Assembly (NCBI RefSeq): GCF_003149185.1
Contig: NZ_QGDO01000001.1
Coordinates: 806,001 to 870,000 of the forward strand
DNA length: 64,000 nt
Direction of reading: 5' to 3'
DNA from: Sediminitomix flava
GTDB lineage: Bacteria; Bacteroidota; Bacteroidia; Cytophagales; Flammeovirgaceae
Both the position numbers and the translations under genes were made by a program. The notes beneath the pieces were generated by a model that did not search any database, was not told the origin of the DNA, and saw only the letters and a program-made list of their open reading frames with translations. This document shows positions 26,692 through 34,806 of this stretch, piece after piece (the first letter of the stretch is position 1; each line of letters begins with the position of its first letter).

Positions 26692-27000
26692 GATAGAGAA
26701 AATAAAAAATTGGAAGCTCTAAAAACTTCCTATAAAGTAAGTATAGTATTGGCTACCAAACTGGTGCCTTTTCAGGTATTAAACACACTATCGTAATATA
26801 TAGATACGATTTGCATTAAGTTAATAATATCTAATACAAATTGATACTTTTAGTTACCTTATTTCACTTTTCTAAGAATACCACCCGTTATTTCAGCTTA
26901 TAAAAAGCTACAATCCGTCAAAAAAATATTCTGATTAAACATAGATAACTTGCCTAAATCAAGAATGAAAATCAAAAAAATCTAGTGATCAGTTAAAACC
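26692..27000. other. Intergenic region without recognised features
   Basis: This AT-rich stretch lies between the SpoIIE-type gene start and the TRIC gene stop. It should hold the sensor gene's promoter, but I saw no exact TAnnTTTG element, no strong hairpin and no coding potential. Confidence 0.5.
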
Positions 27001-27648
27001 TTAATTATCCGAAGACTTCTTCCCTGAATGTTCATTTTTTTCAAGACCTTCATTACTCAATTGCGGGAGTGCAAGGTGATATCTTACTGCTAAAAACCTT
27101 ATAGACATTATAAAAAGTACCGAGATATAAGTGAGATAAGGGTTTTCTATTCCGTAATGACGCATACTTGCGTATAACAACCCACCTAATAGACAAGGTG
27201 TTGCATAAATTTCTTTCTTAAAAATAAGCGGTGACTCACCACACAAGGTATCTCGAATAATACCACCCAAAACTGCCGAGAAAATCCCTAGAATAACTGC
27301 CGCACCAAAAAAAACATCATAAGAAAGCGCTTTTTCAAGACCAATGATGGTAAAAACACCAATTCCTACTGTATCAAAAAAGAATAAAGTTTTTCGTAAT
27401 CTAAATACCCATTTCTGAAATAAGATTGTAAAAATTACGGCTAAAGTAATCACCCACAAATAATTATAATCTACTGTCCAAACAATAGGGTGAGCATCCA
27501 ACAGAAGATCACGGACTGTCCCGCCTCCTATGGCCGTTACAGCAGCTAAAAATAAGGCTCCAAAAATATCCATCTTACGGTCTGCGGCGGCTAAAGTGCC
27601 ACTGACTGCAAAAGCAAAAGTTCCGACGATATCTAAATAATAAATCAA
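27001..27648 (-). CDS. TRIC-family (YadS/UPF0126) cation channel
   Basis: A 215-residue inner-membrane protein with about seven hydrophobic helices in two pseudo-repeats. The first repeat carries GTFAFAVSGTLAAADRKMDI and GGGTVRDLLL, the second IFSAVLGGIIRDTLCGESPL, both hallmark glycine-rich kinks of the bacterial TRIC/UPF0126 family. Such proteins form trimeric monovalent cation channels (family knowledge); some are linked to glycine transport. The C-terminal 20 residues are charged. The gene is divergent from the SiaB-like kinase. Confidence 0.88.
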   Translation of the reverse strand: MIYYLDIVGTFAFAVSGTLAAADRKMDIFGALFLAAVTAIGGGTVRDLLLDAHPIVWTVDYNYLWVITLAVIFTILFQKWVFRLRKTLFFFDTVGIGVFTIIGLEKALSYDVFFGAAVILGIFSAVLGGIIRDTLCGESPLIFKKEIYATPCLLGGLLYASMRHYGIENPYLTYISVLFIMSIRFLAVRYHLALPQLSNEGLEKNEHSGKKSSDN

Positions 27649-27811
27649 TTTTATTTACGTTTTCTTTGTGTCAATCTCTACAACTACTCACTTTTGGCAC
27701 GAGCTTGGCGAAGGTCTACAAAAAGACTTTCTTAAATTGTGACTTACACCATCAATTTAGAGTTTTTCACAATACAATAGGGCATTTACCTTTTAAGTAC
27801 GGGATAACATT

Positions 27812-28396
27812 ATGCAATTAGACATTAGATTCTTAAAAACGGCTCTTCTCCTTCATGACGAAATGAGCGAGAACGGTATTTCCATCATCTACATGGGAGC
27901 ACTTAACCAAGACTTCACTAAAATGTTCTTGGCCATGACCGAGGACAAGATGGATCGTAAGAATGAAAAAATGAAGGTAAAAAAGAGAGTTTATCACATG
28001 CTTGTGGAAACTCTTCAAAATATTACAAGACATTCGGCTGAAATGTCTGACAATCCAAAAGCAGGAAACGGGCTATTTTTTATCGGACAAGACGAAAAAG
28101 CATACTACGTAATTACTTCAAACAAAATTGAGAACGAAGAAAGAAAATCTCTTTGTGCCAATATTGACGAAGTTAATAATGCGTCAGAGGAAGAATTAAA
28201 AGAAATGTATAAGACGCAAATCAAATCTGGTGATTTGAACGCTACAGGTGGAGCAGGTCTTGGACTTATTGACTTGAGAAGAAAAACTAAAGAGCCTTTA
28301 CAATATCAATTTGTAAGATTGAATCAAGAGCATTCATTATTCCTTCTTAAAGTATCTGTTGCGGTTTCTGAAGAAGAAGTAGAAGCTGCTGTTTAG
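27812..28396 (+). CDS. SiaB-type protein kinase (DUF6272 family)
   Basis: A 194-residue soluble protein of the SiaB/DUF6272 family, related to anti-sigma-factor kinases of the GHKL fold. The N-box region reads LVETLQNITRHSAE and the G-box TGGAGLGLIDLRRKT. In Pseudomonas, SiaB phosphorylates SiaC and the SpoIIE-type phosphatase SiaA reverses this. By analogy this protein may oppose one of the two SpoIIE-type phosphatases in this window, but no SiaC (DUF1987) gene is present here. It converges with recO and the two reading frames overlap by four bases (28393-28396). A near -7 element (TACCTTTT) lies about 20 bases upstream. Confidence 0.8.
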   Translation: MQLDIRFLKTALLLHDEMSENGISIIYMGALNQDFTKMFLAMTEDKMDRKNEKMKVKKRVYHMLVETLQNITRHSAEMSDNPKAGNGLFFIGQDEKAYYVITSNKIENEERKSLCANIDEVNNASEEELKEMYKTQIKSGDLNATGGAGLGLIDLRRKTKEPLQYQFVRLNQEHSLFLLKVSVAVSEEEVEAAV

Positions 28397-29073
28397 TGAA
28401 AGATACTCCTCAAGATATCTAAAGATTTTACTTCCCCAAAAGATGGATAATGCCATTGATAAAACTTCAAAAGGATTTCCATCATCTGGTCTCTTTGAGA
28501 ACTAGACAATTGAATAGCTGTATTTGATCCATTTTCTAGTAATTGGTCAAATGCAGCTATTATTTTTGGCTCATCTGCCCTCACCTCCGAAAGCTGCCTA
28601 ACCAAATTCTCTCCAGAACCAATATCCAATCCTAAATAAGGCAAGCAAGCTAACAATAAGTATAAATGGAAATAGCTAAAGTTTTCTTTTGCTTGGTCGA
28701 AAGCTGTTAGTTCTGCCCACAAAAACTGGAACAAGGTCGGATAAGACTCTGCCTCTCCTTTTAAGATTTTAAAAAGTACCTCAGATAAGAAAAATGCTAT
28801 TGTATTTTTTCGGATATCAAGACCAATTGAGTAGTAAGGCTGAGCAATTGAAACTTCTCCCATTCGCTGCATTTCTCGGTGAGGTTGCTCATAAGCGACA
28901 AACTCTACCAAGGTTAAGGGTTGAAACATTGCCACTTTTGCAGATTTCTTCTGACGTGCGCCTTTCACCATATAGGTTCTAAACCCCAAAGCTTCCGTAA
29001 AAACTCTCACAATGAGCGATGTATCTCCATACTTTAAACTATTGATCACAATCCCACGCGTCTTGACCTGCAT
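28393..29073 (-). CDS. recO: DNA repair protein RecO
   Basis: A 226-residue cytoplasmic protein of the RecFOR pathway, which helps load RecA onto SSB-coated gaps. The N-terminal OB-fold region reads TRGIVINSLKYGDTSLIVRV, then TLVEFVAYEQPHREMQRMGE, followed by a helical C-terminal domain (about 85-226). The length is typical for Bacteroidota RecO. No zinc-binding cysteine cluster is visible, as in several other lineages. It overlaps the stop of the SiaB-like gene by four bases, tail to tail. Confidence 0.9.
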   Translation of the reverse strand: MQVKTRGIVINSLKYGDTSLIVRVFTEALGFRTYMVKGARQKKSAKVAMFQPLTLVEFVAYEQPHREMQRMGEVSIAQPYYSIGLDIRKNTIAFFLSEVLFKILKGEAESYPTLFQFLWAELTAFDQAKENFSYFHLYLLLACLPYLGLDIGSGENLVRQLSEVRADEPKIIAAFDQLLENGSNTAIQLSSSQRDQMMEILLKFYQWHYPSFGEVKSLDILRSIFH

Positions 29074-29313
29074 AATTGACTTTCTAAGCTCTAAAACAAT
29101 TTGGTTTGAAGATGTAAAAATCTATGTTTTTGAGACTAGAAACAAATCCACATGACTCCCTCAAGCATTTTAATAAAACAGATCACAAGTAATTAGACCC
29201 TATCATCTGAATATGATCTAGTACAATTTGAATAAAAAAACACTGTTCAAGGAACATAATGGGCTGAAGCTATCAGATTCAAGTAGATTAGAAATCCTCA
29301 GAGTTGTACTAAA

Positions 29314-30447
29314 ATGATTTACCCAATTAGAAACTTTCTGTTCATTCTACTATTTCTTCCTCCCGTGGCTTTTGGGCAAGAAACCGACTCCCTTGAGGAA
29401 AACTCTATTTCAAAACTAGCTACAACTATTCTAGACTTTGTAACCTTAGAAACAAAAACCTTTACAATTTCACTTTTTCCAACTTTAGACTTCAATCAAA
29501 GAGCTGGATTATCACTTGGAGTGCTTACTCCAATAGTCTTGAAAGAAGAAAAAAAAGATATAAGGAATAAATACTATCGGCCAACAACCATCATTCCTGC
29601 GTTTTCTTACTCTACAAAAAATCAGCTTCTTTTTGATTATGATATGCTTCTATTTACCAACAACGGTTGGTTAATAGTGAATCGGATGCAAATATTTGAT
29701 TTTCCAGATACATTCTTTGGAATTGGAGAACCACAATCTGAAACTACACAATATGATCATTTCAATTTCACTAGCCTCGGAGAAGTTCTATTCCCTATCA
29801 AAGATGTATTCTTTTTAGGGTTATTCTACGACTTTACTTACAACCGAAATAGCAATATTGATGGGCAGACTCTAAATGAAAGCATAACAGGCTTTGACAA
29901 AGGAACTACATTAGGTTTAGGAGTAGAATTTCGCTGGGATCAGAGAGATAATATCCTTTACCCTACTGAAGGTCATTTTTGGAAAGCAAATGCGAGATAC
30001 TACTTCTTTGACTTTAATTATTGGGCTGCAACAGTAGACTTGAGGTCATTTTTTAAAATTCGGAATGATAAAAACATTATTGGTGTACAATTTCTATGGG
30101 ATATCAGAACAGATGGTGTTCCGTACTACAAATTAGCGGTGCTAGGGGGCAGTAAAAGGTTAAGAAGTATCGGAAATTCTAATAAATACATTAACAATCA
30201 AATCTATTTCTTGCAAGGAGAATACAGACGAAAACTGTTTCATCGGTTTGCAGCCGTTGCTTTTACTGGCTTTGGGAATCATTTATCGGGTTTTGAAGGC
30301 AAAGCTTTCAATGATATCCAGTACACCTATGGGCTAGGGTTACGCATTCAATTGCTCCAAGATGATCCTCTAAATTTTAGAATTGATTTTGGGCTTGGAA
30401 ATAATTCTGAGTCTGCATTTTTCTTTACAGTAAGAGAAGCATTCTAA
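29314..30447 (+). CDS. BamA/TamA-family (Omp85-like) outer-membrane beta-barrel protein
   Basis: A 377-residue protein with a signal peptide (1-21, ending VAFGQ). The mature part is almost entirely amphipathic strands and ends in FFFTVREAF, a C-terminal aromatic beta signal. GLGVEFRWDQRDNILYPTEG matches the surface-antigen/Omp85 barrel motif (a D-R-D near a YPTxG turn), and GGSKRLRSIG resembles the conserved loop that folds back into such barrels. No POTRA domains are present, so this is a barrel-only member, like many Bacteroidota relatives. It may be a small outer-membrane channel or assembly-related protein; its function is unknown. Confidence 0.78.
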   Translation: MIYPIRNFLFILLFLPPVAFGQETDSLEENSISKLATTILDFVTLETKTFTISLFPTLDFNQRAGLSLGVLTPIVLKEEKKDIRNKYYRPTTIIPAFSYSTKNQLLFDYDMLLFTNNGWLIVNRMQIFDFPDTFFGIGEPQSETTQYDHFNFTSLGEVLFPIKDVFFLGLFYDFTYNRNSNIDGQTLNESITGFDKGTTLGLGVEFRWDQRDNILYPTEGHFWKANARYYFFDFNYWAATVDLRSFFKIRNDKNIIGVQFLWDIRTDGVPYYKLAVLGGSKRLRSIGNSNKYINNQIYFLQGEYRRKLFHRFAAVAFTGFGNHLSGFEGKAFNDIQYTYGLGLRIQLLQDDPLNFRIDFGLGNNSESAFFFTVREAF

Positions 30448-30519
30448 TTTTCTTCAAAAATATCAGTCTTAATAAGCTTAATTAATTATTAATCTTCTCT
30501 ATCAGACGAAAAGATCACA

Positions 30520-30527
30520 TACTTTTG
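30520..30527 (+). promoter_or_regulatory. -7 promoter element of the MBL-fold hydrolase gene
   Basis: TACTTTTG matches TAnnTTTG and would give a leader of about 125 bases. The leader contains AATTCAG and CTGAATT (30534-30570 region) able to form a stem. Confidence 0.45.
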
Positions 30528-30658
30528 TATGTTAATTCAGTAGAGTCAAAACACGCATGAGTCTGAATTATTAACGACTCAGTGGATAGAATTACCCTTT
30601 TCCTTAACAAACAAAGGAAAGAGTGCGTATTAATGATGAATTCAATATTTTTTGAAAG

Positions 30659-31810
30659 GTGAGTAAAATTAAAAAAGTAATAAAAATGACAGGATATATT
30701 ATCCTTACCATAATAGCTGTTTTTGCTGCATATGTAGTATTCTATTTATACACAAGTCCTGAATTTGGACGTTCTGCTACTAAAACGCAAAAATTAGCCT
30801 ATGAGCAAACAGGTCTTTACAAAGATGGACAATTCCAAAACCTCATTCCTACAGAAATGAAAATGGATGTTATGGGCTTGGTTAAAGAATATTCAAACAA
30901 GTCAAAGTTTGCAACACCGAAAGAACCTGTTCCATTTGAAAAGTTAGATTCAGCAAAAATAGCTGTTGCACCAGACTCCCTAACGACGCTTACTTGGTTT
31001 GGGCACTCTGCGTTCTTACTTCAGATGGATGGTAAAAATATTTTGCTAGACCCAATGTTGGGTGATACTCCTTCACCACACCCTCTAATTGGCTCTAAGC
31101 GATATAATAAAAATCTACCTTTAGAAGTAGATAAGTTACCACAAATCGATGCTGTAATCTATTCTCATGATCATTATGATCACTTGGATTATGGCACAGT
31201 AAATAAAATAAAAGATAAAGTTAAGACTTTTATCGTTCCTCTAGGACTTGGAAATCACCTTAGAGAATGGGGTGTAAAAGATAGCCAAATTCAAGAATTG
31301 AAATGGTGGGATGAAACAAAGTTAGGGGATATCAAACTTACTTGTACTCCATCAAGACACTTCTCAGGAAGAGGATTGACAGACAGAAATACAACTTTGT
31401 GGTCTTCTTGGGTTATTGATGGACAAAAAGATAAAATCTACTTTAGCGGTGACAGTGGTTATGGACCTCACTTCAAGGAAATTGGTGAAAAATTCGGTCC
31501 TTTTGACCTTACATTGATGGAATGCGGTCAATACAACCCTCAATGGGAAGCAATTCACATGATGCCAGAACAAACTGCTCAAGCAGCTAAAGATGTAAAA
31601 GCTGAACGTTTATGGCCAATTCACTGGGGTGCATTTACTTTGGCACTGCACGATTGGAGAGATCCAATCCAGAGAGTTGAAAAAAAGGCTGCCGAGTTAG
31701 AAATTCCGATGACAACTCCTCGAATTGGAGAACAAGTCATTGTTGGGGAAAGTTATCCTCAAGAACGTTGGTGGGAACAATCTTTAGATAAACCACTAGC
31801 TACAAAATAA
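30659..31810 (+). CDS. Membrane-anchored MBL-fold metallohydrolase (UlaG/NAPE-PLD-like)
   Basis: A 383-residue protein with an N-terminal signal anchor (about 8-30) and a metallo-beta-lactamase domain. The metal site is visible as YSHDHYDHLDYG (about 167-178), with later ligands in TPSRHFSGRG, FSGDSGYGPHF and IHWGAFTLALHD. The entry segment TWFGHSAFLLQMDGKNILLDP is characteristic of the UlaG/NAPE-PLD-like branch, so it may hydrolyse a lactone or phosphodiester; the substrate is unknown. The start is GTG at 30659, preferred because it supplies the lysine-rich n-region (KIKKVIK); ATG at 30686 is the alternative. A strong terminator follows. Confidence 0.82.
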   Translation: MSKIKKVIKMTGYIILTIIAVFAAYVVFYLYTSPEFGRSATKTQKLAYEQTGLYKDGQFQNLIPTEMKMDVMGLVKEYSNKSKFATPKEPVPFEKLDSAKIAVAPDSLTTLTWFGHSAFLLQMDGKNILLDPMLGDTPSPHPLIGSKRYNKNLPLEVDKLPQIDAVIYSHDHYDHLDYGTVNKIKDKVKTFIVPLGLGNHLREWGVKDSQIQELKWWDETKLGDIKLTCTPSRHFSGRGLTDRNTTLWSSWVIDGQKDKIYFSGDSGYGPHFKEIGEKFGPFDLTLMECGQYNPQWEAIHMMPEQTAQAAKDVKAERLWPIHWGAFTLALHDWRDPIQRVEKKAAELEIPMTTPRIGEQVIVGESYPQERWWEQSLDKPLATK

Positions 31811-31883
31811 GCAAACCAACACTTGTCGATATATAATGAAAAAGTTTTGAATTAGATGAGAATCTGAGAAAACTCTTAAAAAC

Positions 31884-31916
31884 AAAAACGACATAGGATA
31901 TTCCTATGTCGTTTTT
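31884..31916. terminator. Bidirectional intrinsic terminator
   Basis: AAAAACGACATAGGA (31884-31898) and TCCTATGTCGTTTTT (31902-31916) form a tight perfect stem with a 3-base loop. It lies between the convergent MBL hydrolase and cystathionine beta-synthase-like genes. Confidence 0.9.
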
Positions 31917-31930
31917 TATTTCTACGAAAA

Positions 31931-33304
31931 TCAGACTACAACTTCAGATAATAAATCATTTCTAGTAATAATAAATACCCCTTGTCGATCATCTCTTACT
32001 AAAAGAGCTTTATTCTGATTATTCAGCATAGAAGCCATTGTATCTATTGTAGTATTTATGCTTATAAATGGAAATGGTGGAGCCATTATATCTCCTACAA
32101 GTCTATTTTCTAAAGAATCCGATTCTAATAATTGATTTAGTAATAAAGTATCAGAAACACTCCCTACAAAACTTTCTTCTTCTACAACTGGTATTTGAGA
32201 AATACCATTTTCTTTCATCAATTTAATGGCATCACTCACCAAAGATTTCGGTTCTACAATCACTAGATTATCTTGATCTTTTTTCTTAATCAAATCACTA
32301 GCTGTCGCAAAATCTCGTTCCTCCATAAAACCATGATCTTTCATCCAATTATCATTGTAGATCTTATTCAGATAACGTGTCCCATGATCTGGTAGAATAA
32401 TCACAACATGATCATCTTTTCCTAAATTATTCCGTTCAGCATAATCAATAGCACCTGCAACTGCTGCTCCACATGACCAACCTATAAAAAGTCCTTCTTC
32501 TCTCGCTAATCTTCTTGAATAGATTGCAGCATCTTTATCTGTAACTTTTACAAAATGGTCGATCAATTCAAAATTTACATTTTCTGGTAATATATCCTCC
32601 CCAATACCTTCAAGCATATAAGGGTAAATTTCATTTTCATCAAATTCACCTGTTTCCTTGTACTTCTTAAAAACAGAACCATAAGAGTCCACTCCTACAG
32701 TTGTTATAGAGGGGTTCTTTTCCTTTAAAAATTTTGAAGTTCCACACATAGTCCCTCCTGTACCCACTCCTGCTACAAAATGGGTTATCCCTCCTTCCGT
32801 TTGCTCCCAAATTTCAGGACCTGTGGTCAAATAATGAGCTTCAGCATTTGAACTATTATCATATTGATTGGGATAGAATGAATTCGGAATTTCTTCATTT
32901 AACTTTCTTGCAACAGAATAATATGATTTCGGGTCAGACGGGTGTACATTGGTAGGACACACAATCACTTCAGCCCCTACAGCCCTCAGAATATCAATCT
33001 TCTCACGAGACTGTTTATCTGAAACTGTAAAAATACATTTATAGCCCTTAGAAATAGCCACTAAAGCTAAACCCATCCCTGTATTACCTGAAGTCGCCTC
33101 TATTATTGTACCTCCCTTCTTCAAAAGTCCCTTACTTTCAGCATCTTCCACCATTTTTAGAGCCATTCTGTCTTTTATACTATTTCCGGGGTTAAAGTAT
33201 TCAGCTTTTACATAAAAATTAGCTGATAAATGCTTTGGGATACTATTCAATCGGATAAGGGGGGTGTTTCCAATTGTCTCTATAATATTATTACAATATT
33301 TCAT
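31931..33304 (-). CDS. Cystathionine beta-synthase-like PLP enzyme with CBS pair
   Basis: A 457-residue cytoplasmic enzyme. The PLP fold-type II domain (1-330) has IGNTPLIRLN, the Schiff-base lysine K44 in NPGNSIKDRMA, the phosphate-binding loops ATSGNTGMGLAL and GVGTGGTMCG and the LPDHGTRYLNKIYND end typical of CBS rather than plain cysteine synthase. Two CBS domains follow (about 350-457, including ISQIPVVEEESFVGSVSD). It likely condenses serine (or acetylserine) with homocysteine or sulfide. No N-terminal heme-binding extension is present. A cysteine synthase role cannot be ruled out. It is divergent from the DksA-like gene. Confidence 0.87.
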   Translation of the reverse strand: MKYCNNIIETIGNTPLIRLNSIPKHLSANFYVKAEYFNPGNSIKDRMALKMVEDAESKGLLKKGGTIIEATSGNTGMGLALVAISKGYKCIFTVSDKQSREKIDILRAVGAEVIVCPTNVHPSDPKSYYSVARKLNEEIPNSFYPNQYDNSSNAEAHYLTTGPEIWEQTEGGITHFVAGVGTGGTMCGTSKFLKEKNPSITTVGVDSYGSVFKKYKETGEFDENEIYPYMLEGIGEDILPENVNFELIDHFVKVTDKDAAIYSRRLAREEGLFIGWSCGAAVAGAIDYAERNNLGKDDHVVIILPDHGTRYLNKIYNDNWMKDHGFMEERDFATASDLIKKKDQDNLVIVEPKSLVSDAIKLMKENGISQIPVVEEESFVGSVSDTLLLNQLLESDSLENRLVGDIMAPPFPFISINTTIDTMASMLNNQNKALLVRDDRQGVFIITRNDLLSEVVV

Positions 33305-33517
33305 GTTCGTAGAAGGTTAAATGAAATGGGTTTGGGTATATGATATCTTCGAATTTTTGGTTAAATAAAATACTCATATTCATCCAATATAACTAATCAA
33401 GGATGCGTAATTTCAAAAAAAAATCATATTTTAAGTAACCAGTAAATCAATATCATACGTATTAGAAAAGTACAAGTATATAGTGAATGATTTATATTAA
33501 TTTTCTAGAATAAAATA

Positions 33518-33525
33518 TATCTTTG
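33518..33525 (+). promoter_or_regulatory. -7 promoter element of the DksA-like gene
   Basis: TATCTTTG matches TAnnTTTG. Transcription would start near 33531, giving a leader of about 138 bases that includes the terminator-like hairpin. Confidence 0.5.
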
Positions 33526-33561
33526 TGCAACACTACTTTTCGCTGAGACTAATTTAGAAAC

Positions 33562-33604
33562 AAAAAGTCCTATTATCGATTTAATAGGAAGAACGACTTT
33601 TTTT
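33562..33604 (+). terminator. Terminator-like hairpin in the DksA-like gene leader
   Basis: AAAAAGTC (33562-33569) pairs with GACTTTTT (33595-33602), and inside it CCTATTA (33569-33575) pairs with TAATAGG (33582-33588). A T-tract ends at 33604. It would either end a small RNA of about 75 bases or attenuate the downstream gene. Confidence 0.55.
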
Positions 33605-33668
33605 AACCGTGTAAATAGTTTGTCAGGATTTTGTAATACTTGCTTTCTAACACCTAACTTTTGAAGCT

Positions 33669-34046
33669 ATGGCAACAGAACAACTCCGATATTCACCAAG
33701 TGAATTAAAAGAATTTGAGGAATTGCTAGAGAAGAAAATTAATTCCTCAAAGAGTGAATTAGAACATTTAAAAAACTCGATTCTAAAATCTCAAAGTGGC
33801 CATGATGGCAACCACAATGGAGCAAAAACCCTTGAAGATGGTGCCGCAGCCTTTGAGAAAGAACAATTGAATCAATTAGCTGCTCGTACGAGGAAGTATA
33901 TTGAGCAATTGGAAAGAGCAATGGTTAGAATCAAAAATGGTACTTATGGTATCTGTGTAGATACTGGAAAACTTATTTCTAAGGATAGATTGAGAGCTGT
34001 ACCTCATACCTTGCACTCAATTGAAGCTAAGATGAACAAGGCCTAG
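33669..34046 (+). CDS. TraR/DksA-family protein lacking the zinc-finger cysteines
   Basis: A 125-residue soluble protein. It has the DksA coiled-coil (about 10-85, ending LEDGAAAFEKEQLNQLAART) and the C-terminal globular motif RIKNGTYGICVDTGKLISKD followed by RLRAVPHTLHSIEAKMN. DksA/TraR proteins bind the RNA polymerase secondary channel and modulate rRNA and stress promoters with ppGpp. Only one cysteine is left of the usual four-cysteine site, as in many Bacteroidota homologues (family knowledge). The hairpin-containing leader upstream suggests attenuation. A terminator follows at 34122-34152. Confidence 0.82.
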   Translation: MATEQLRYSPSELKEFEELLEKKINSSKSELEHLKNSILKSQSGHDGNHNGAKTLEDGAAAFEKEQLNQLAARTRKYIEQLERAMVRIKNGTYGICVDTGKLISKDRLRAVPHTLHSIEAKMNKA

Positions 34047-34121
34047 ACCTATTAGAATTAGCCAAATAAATATTAAGCTTCTTCTAAAGTTCAATTAAAC
34101 AAAAAATTATATTTTCTTTGT

Positions 34122-34152
34122 AGGTAGATCAAAAATTGGTCTGCCTTTTTTT
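34122..34152 (+). terminator. Intrinsic terminator of the DksA-like gene
   Basis: AGGTAGATC (34122-34130) pairs with GGTCTGCCT (34138-34146) through some G:T wobbles and runs into a T-tract. Confidence 0.75.
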
Positions 34153-34205
34153 ATGCATTTCTCACTCACAATTGATATCTTTTTCTATCTATAACAATAG
34201 AATCT

Positions 34206-34772
34206 ATGGAAAAAATAGAATTAGAAATAGAAGCACTTATCTTCTGTGCTAAAACACCAATTTCAGTAGATCAATTACTTAAGTGTTTAATTGAGGTTCA
34301 TGGTCCTGCTATTGTAGAAGATGATATCAAAAATACCATTGAAAAGTTAATCAAGACCTACAAAAAAAGACAATCTTCATTTGAATTGTGCAAAGTTGGT
34401 GGAGGGTATCAATTCCTCACAAAAAGTGAGTTTCAAGAGACCGTCGCTGTTCATCTCAAACAAGAATCTAAGAAACGTCTTTCAAGATCAGCGATAGAAA
34501 CACTCGCAATTGTAGCTTATAAACAACCTGTTACTAAAACCGAAATTGAGCTTATTAGAGGTGTGAGTTGTGATTATTCAGTTAGAAAATTACTCGACAA
34601 AGAATTAATCGAGATAGTCGGAAAATCAGATGCAATCGGAAGACCTATGCTTTATGGTACCACGCCCACGTTTCTGGAGTATTTTGGCATCAATGATTTA
34701 TCCGAACTTCCTTCTCCAAAAGAGTTTTCTGAGGAAGAGAAAAATAAAATAGGCAAAGAAATTGATAGTTAA
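34206..34772 (+). CDS. scpB: Segregation and condensation protein ScpB
   Basis: A 188-residue cytoplasmic protein with two winged-helix domains. Typical ScpB segments are IEALIFCAKTPISVDQLLKC at the start, SFELCKVGGGYQFLTKSEFQ and SRSAIETLAIVAYKQPVTKT followed by EIELIRGVSCDYSVRKLLDK, and GRPMLYGTTPTFLEYFGI near the end. It partners with ScpA and SMC in chromosome compaction and segregation; neither partner is in this window. The ankyrin gene follows after 34 bases and may be co-transcribed. Confidence 0.93.
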   Translation: MEKIELEIEALIFCAKTPISVDQLLKCLIEVHGPAIVEDDIKNTIEKLIKTYKKRQSSFELCKVGGGYQFLTKSEFQETVAVHLKQESKKRLSRSAIETLAIVAYKQPVTKTEIELIRGVSCDYSVRKLLDKELIEIVGKSDAIGRPMLYGTTPTFLEYFGINDLSELPSPKEFSEEEKNKIGKEIDS

Positions 34773-34806
34773 TCATGTGCCTTCTTGATATTAAATTATT
34801 TGATAC

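Larger units (their letters stand above)
33305..33668. other. Intergenic region with promoter and leader of the DksA-like gene
   Basis: This 364-base gap between divergent genes holds a -7 element at 33518-33525 and a terminator-like leader hairpin at 33562-33604, both on the plus strand. The left half (33305-33500) is AT-rich and must serve the CBS-like gene, but no clear promoter element was found there. Confidence 0.6.
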
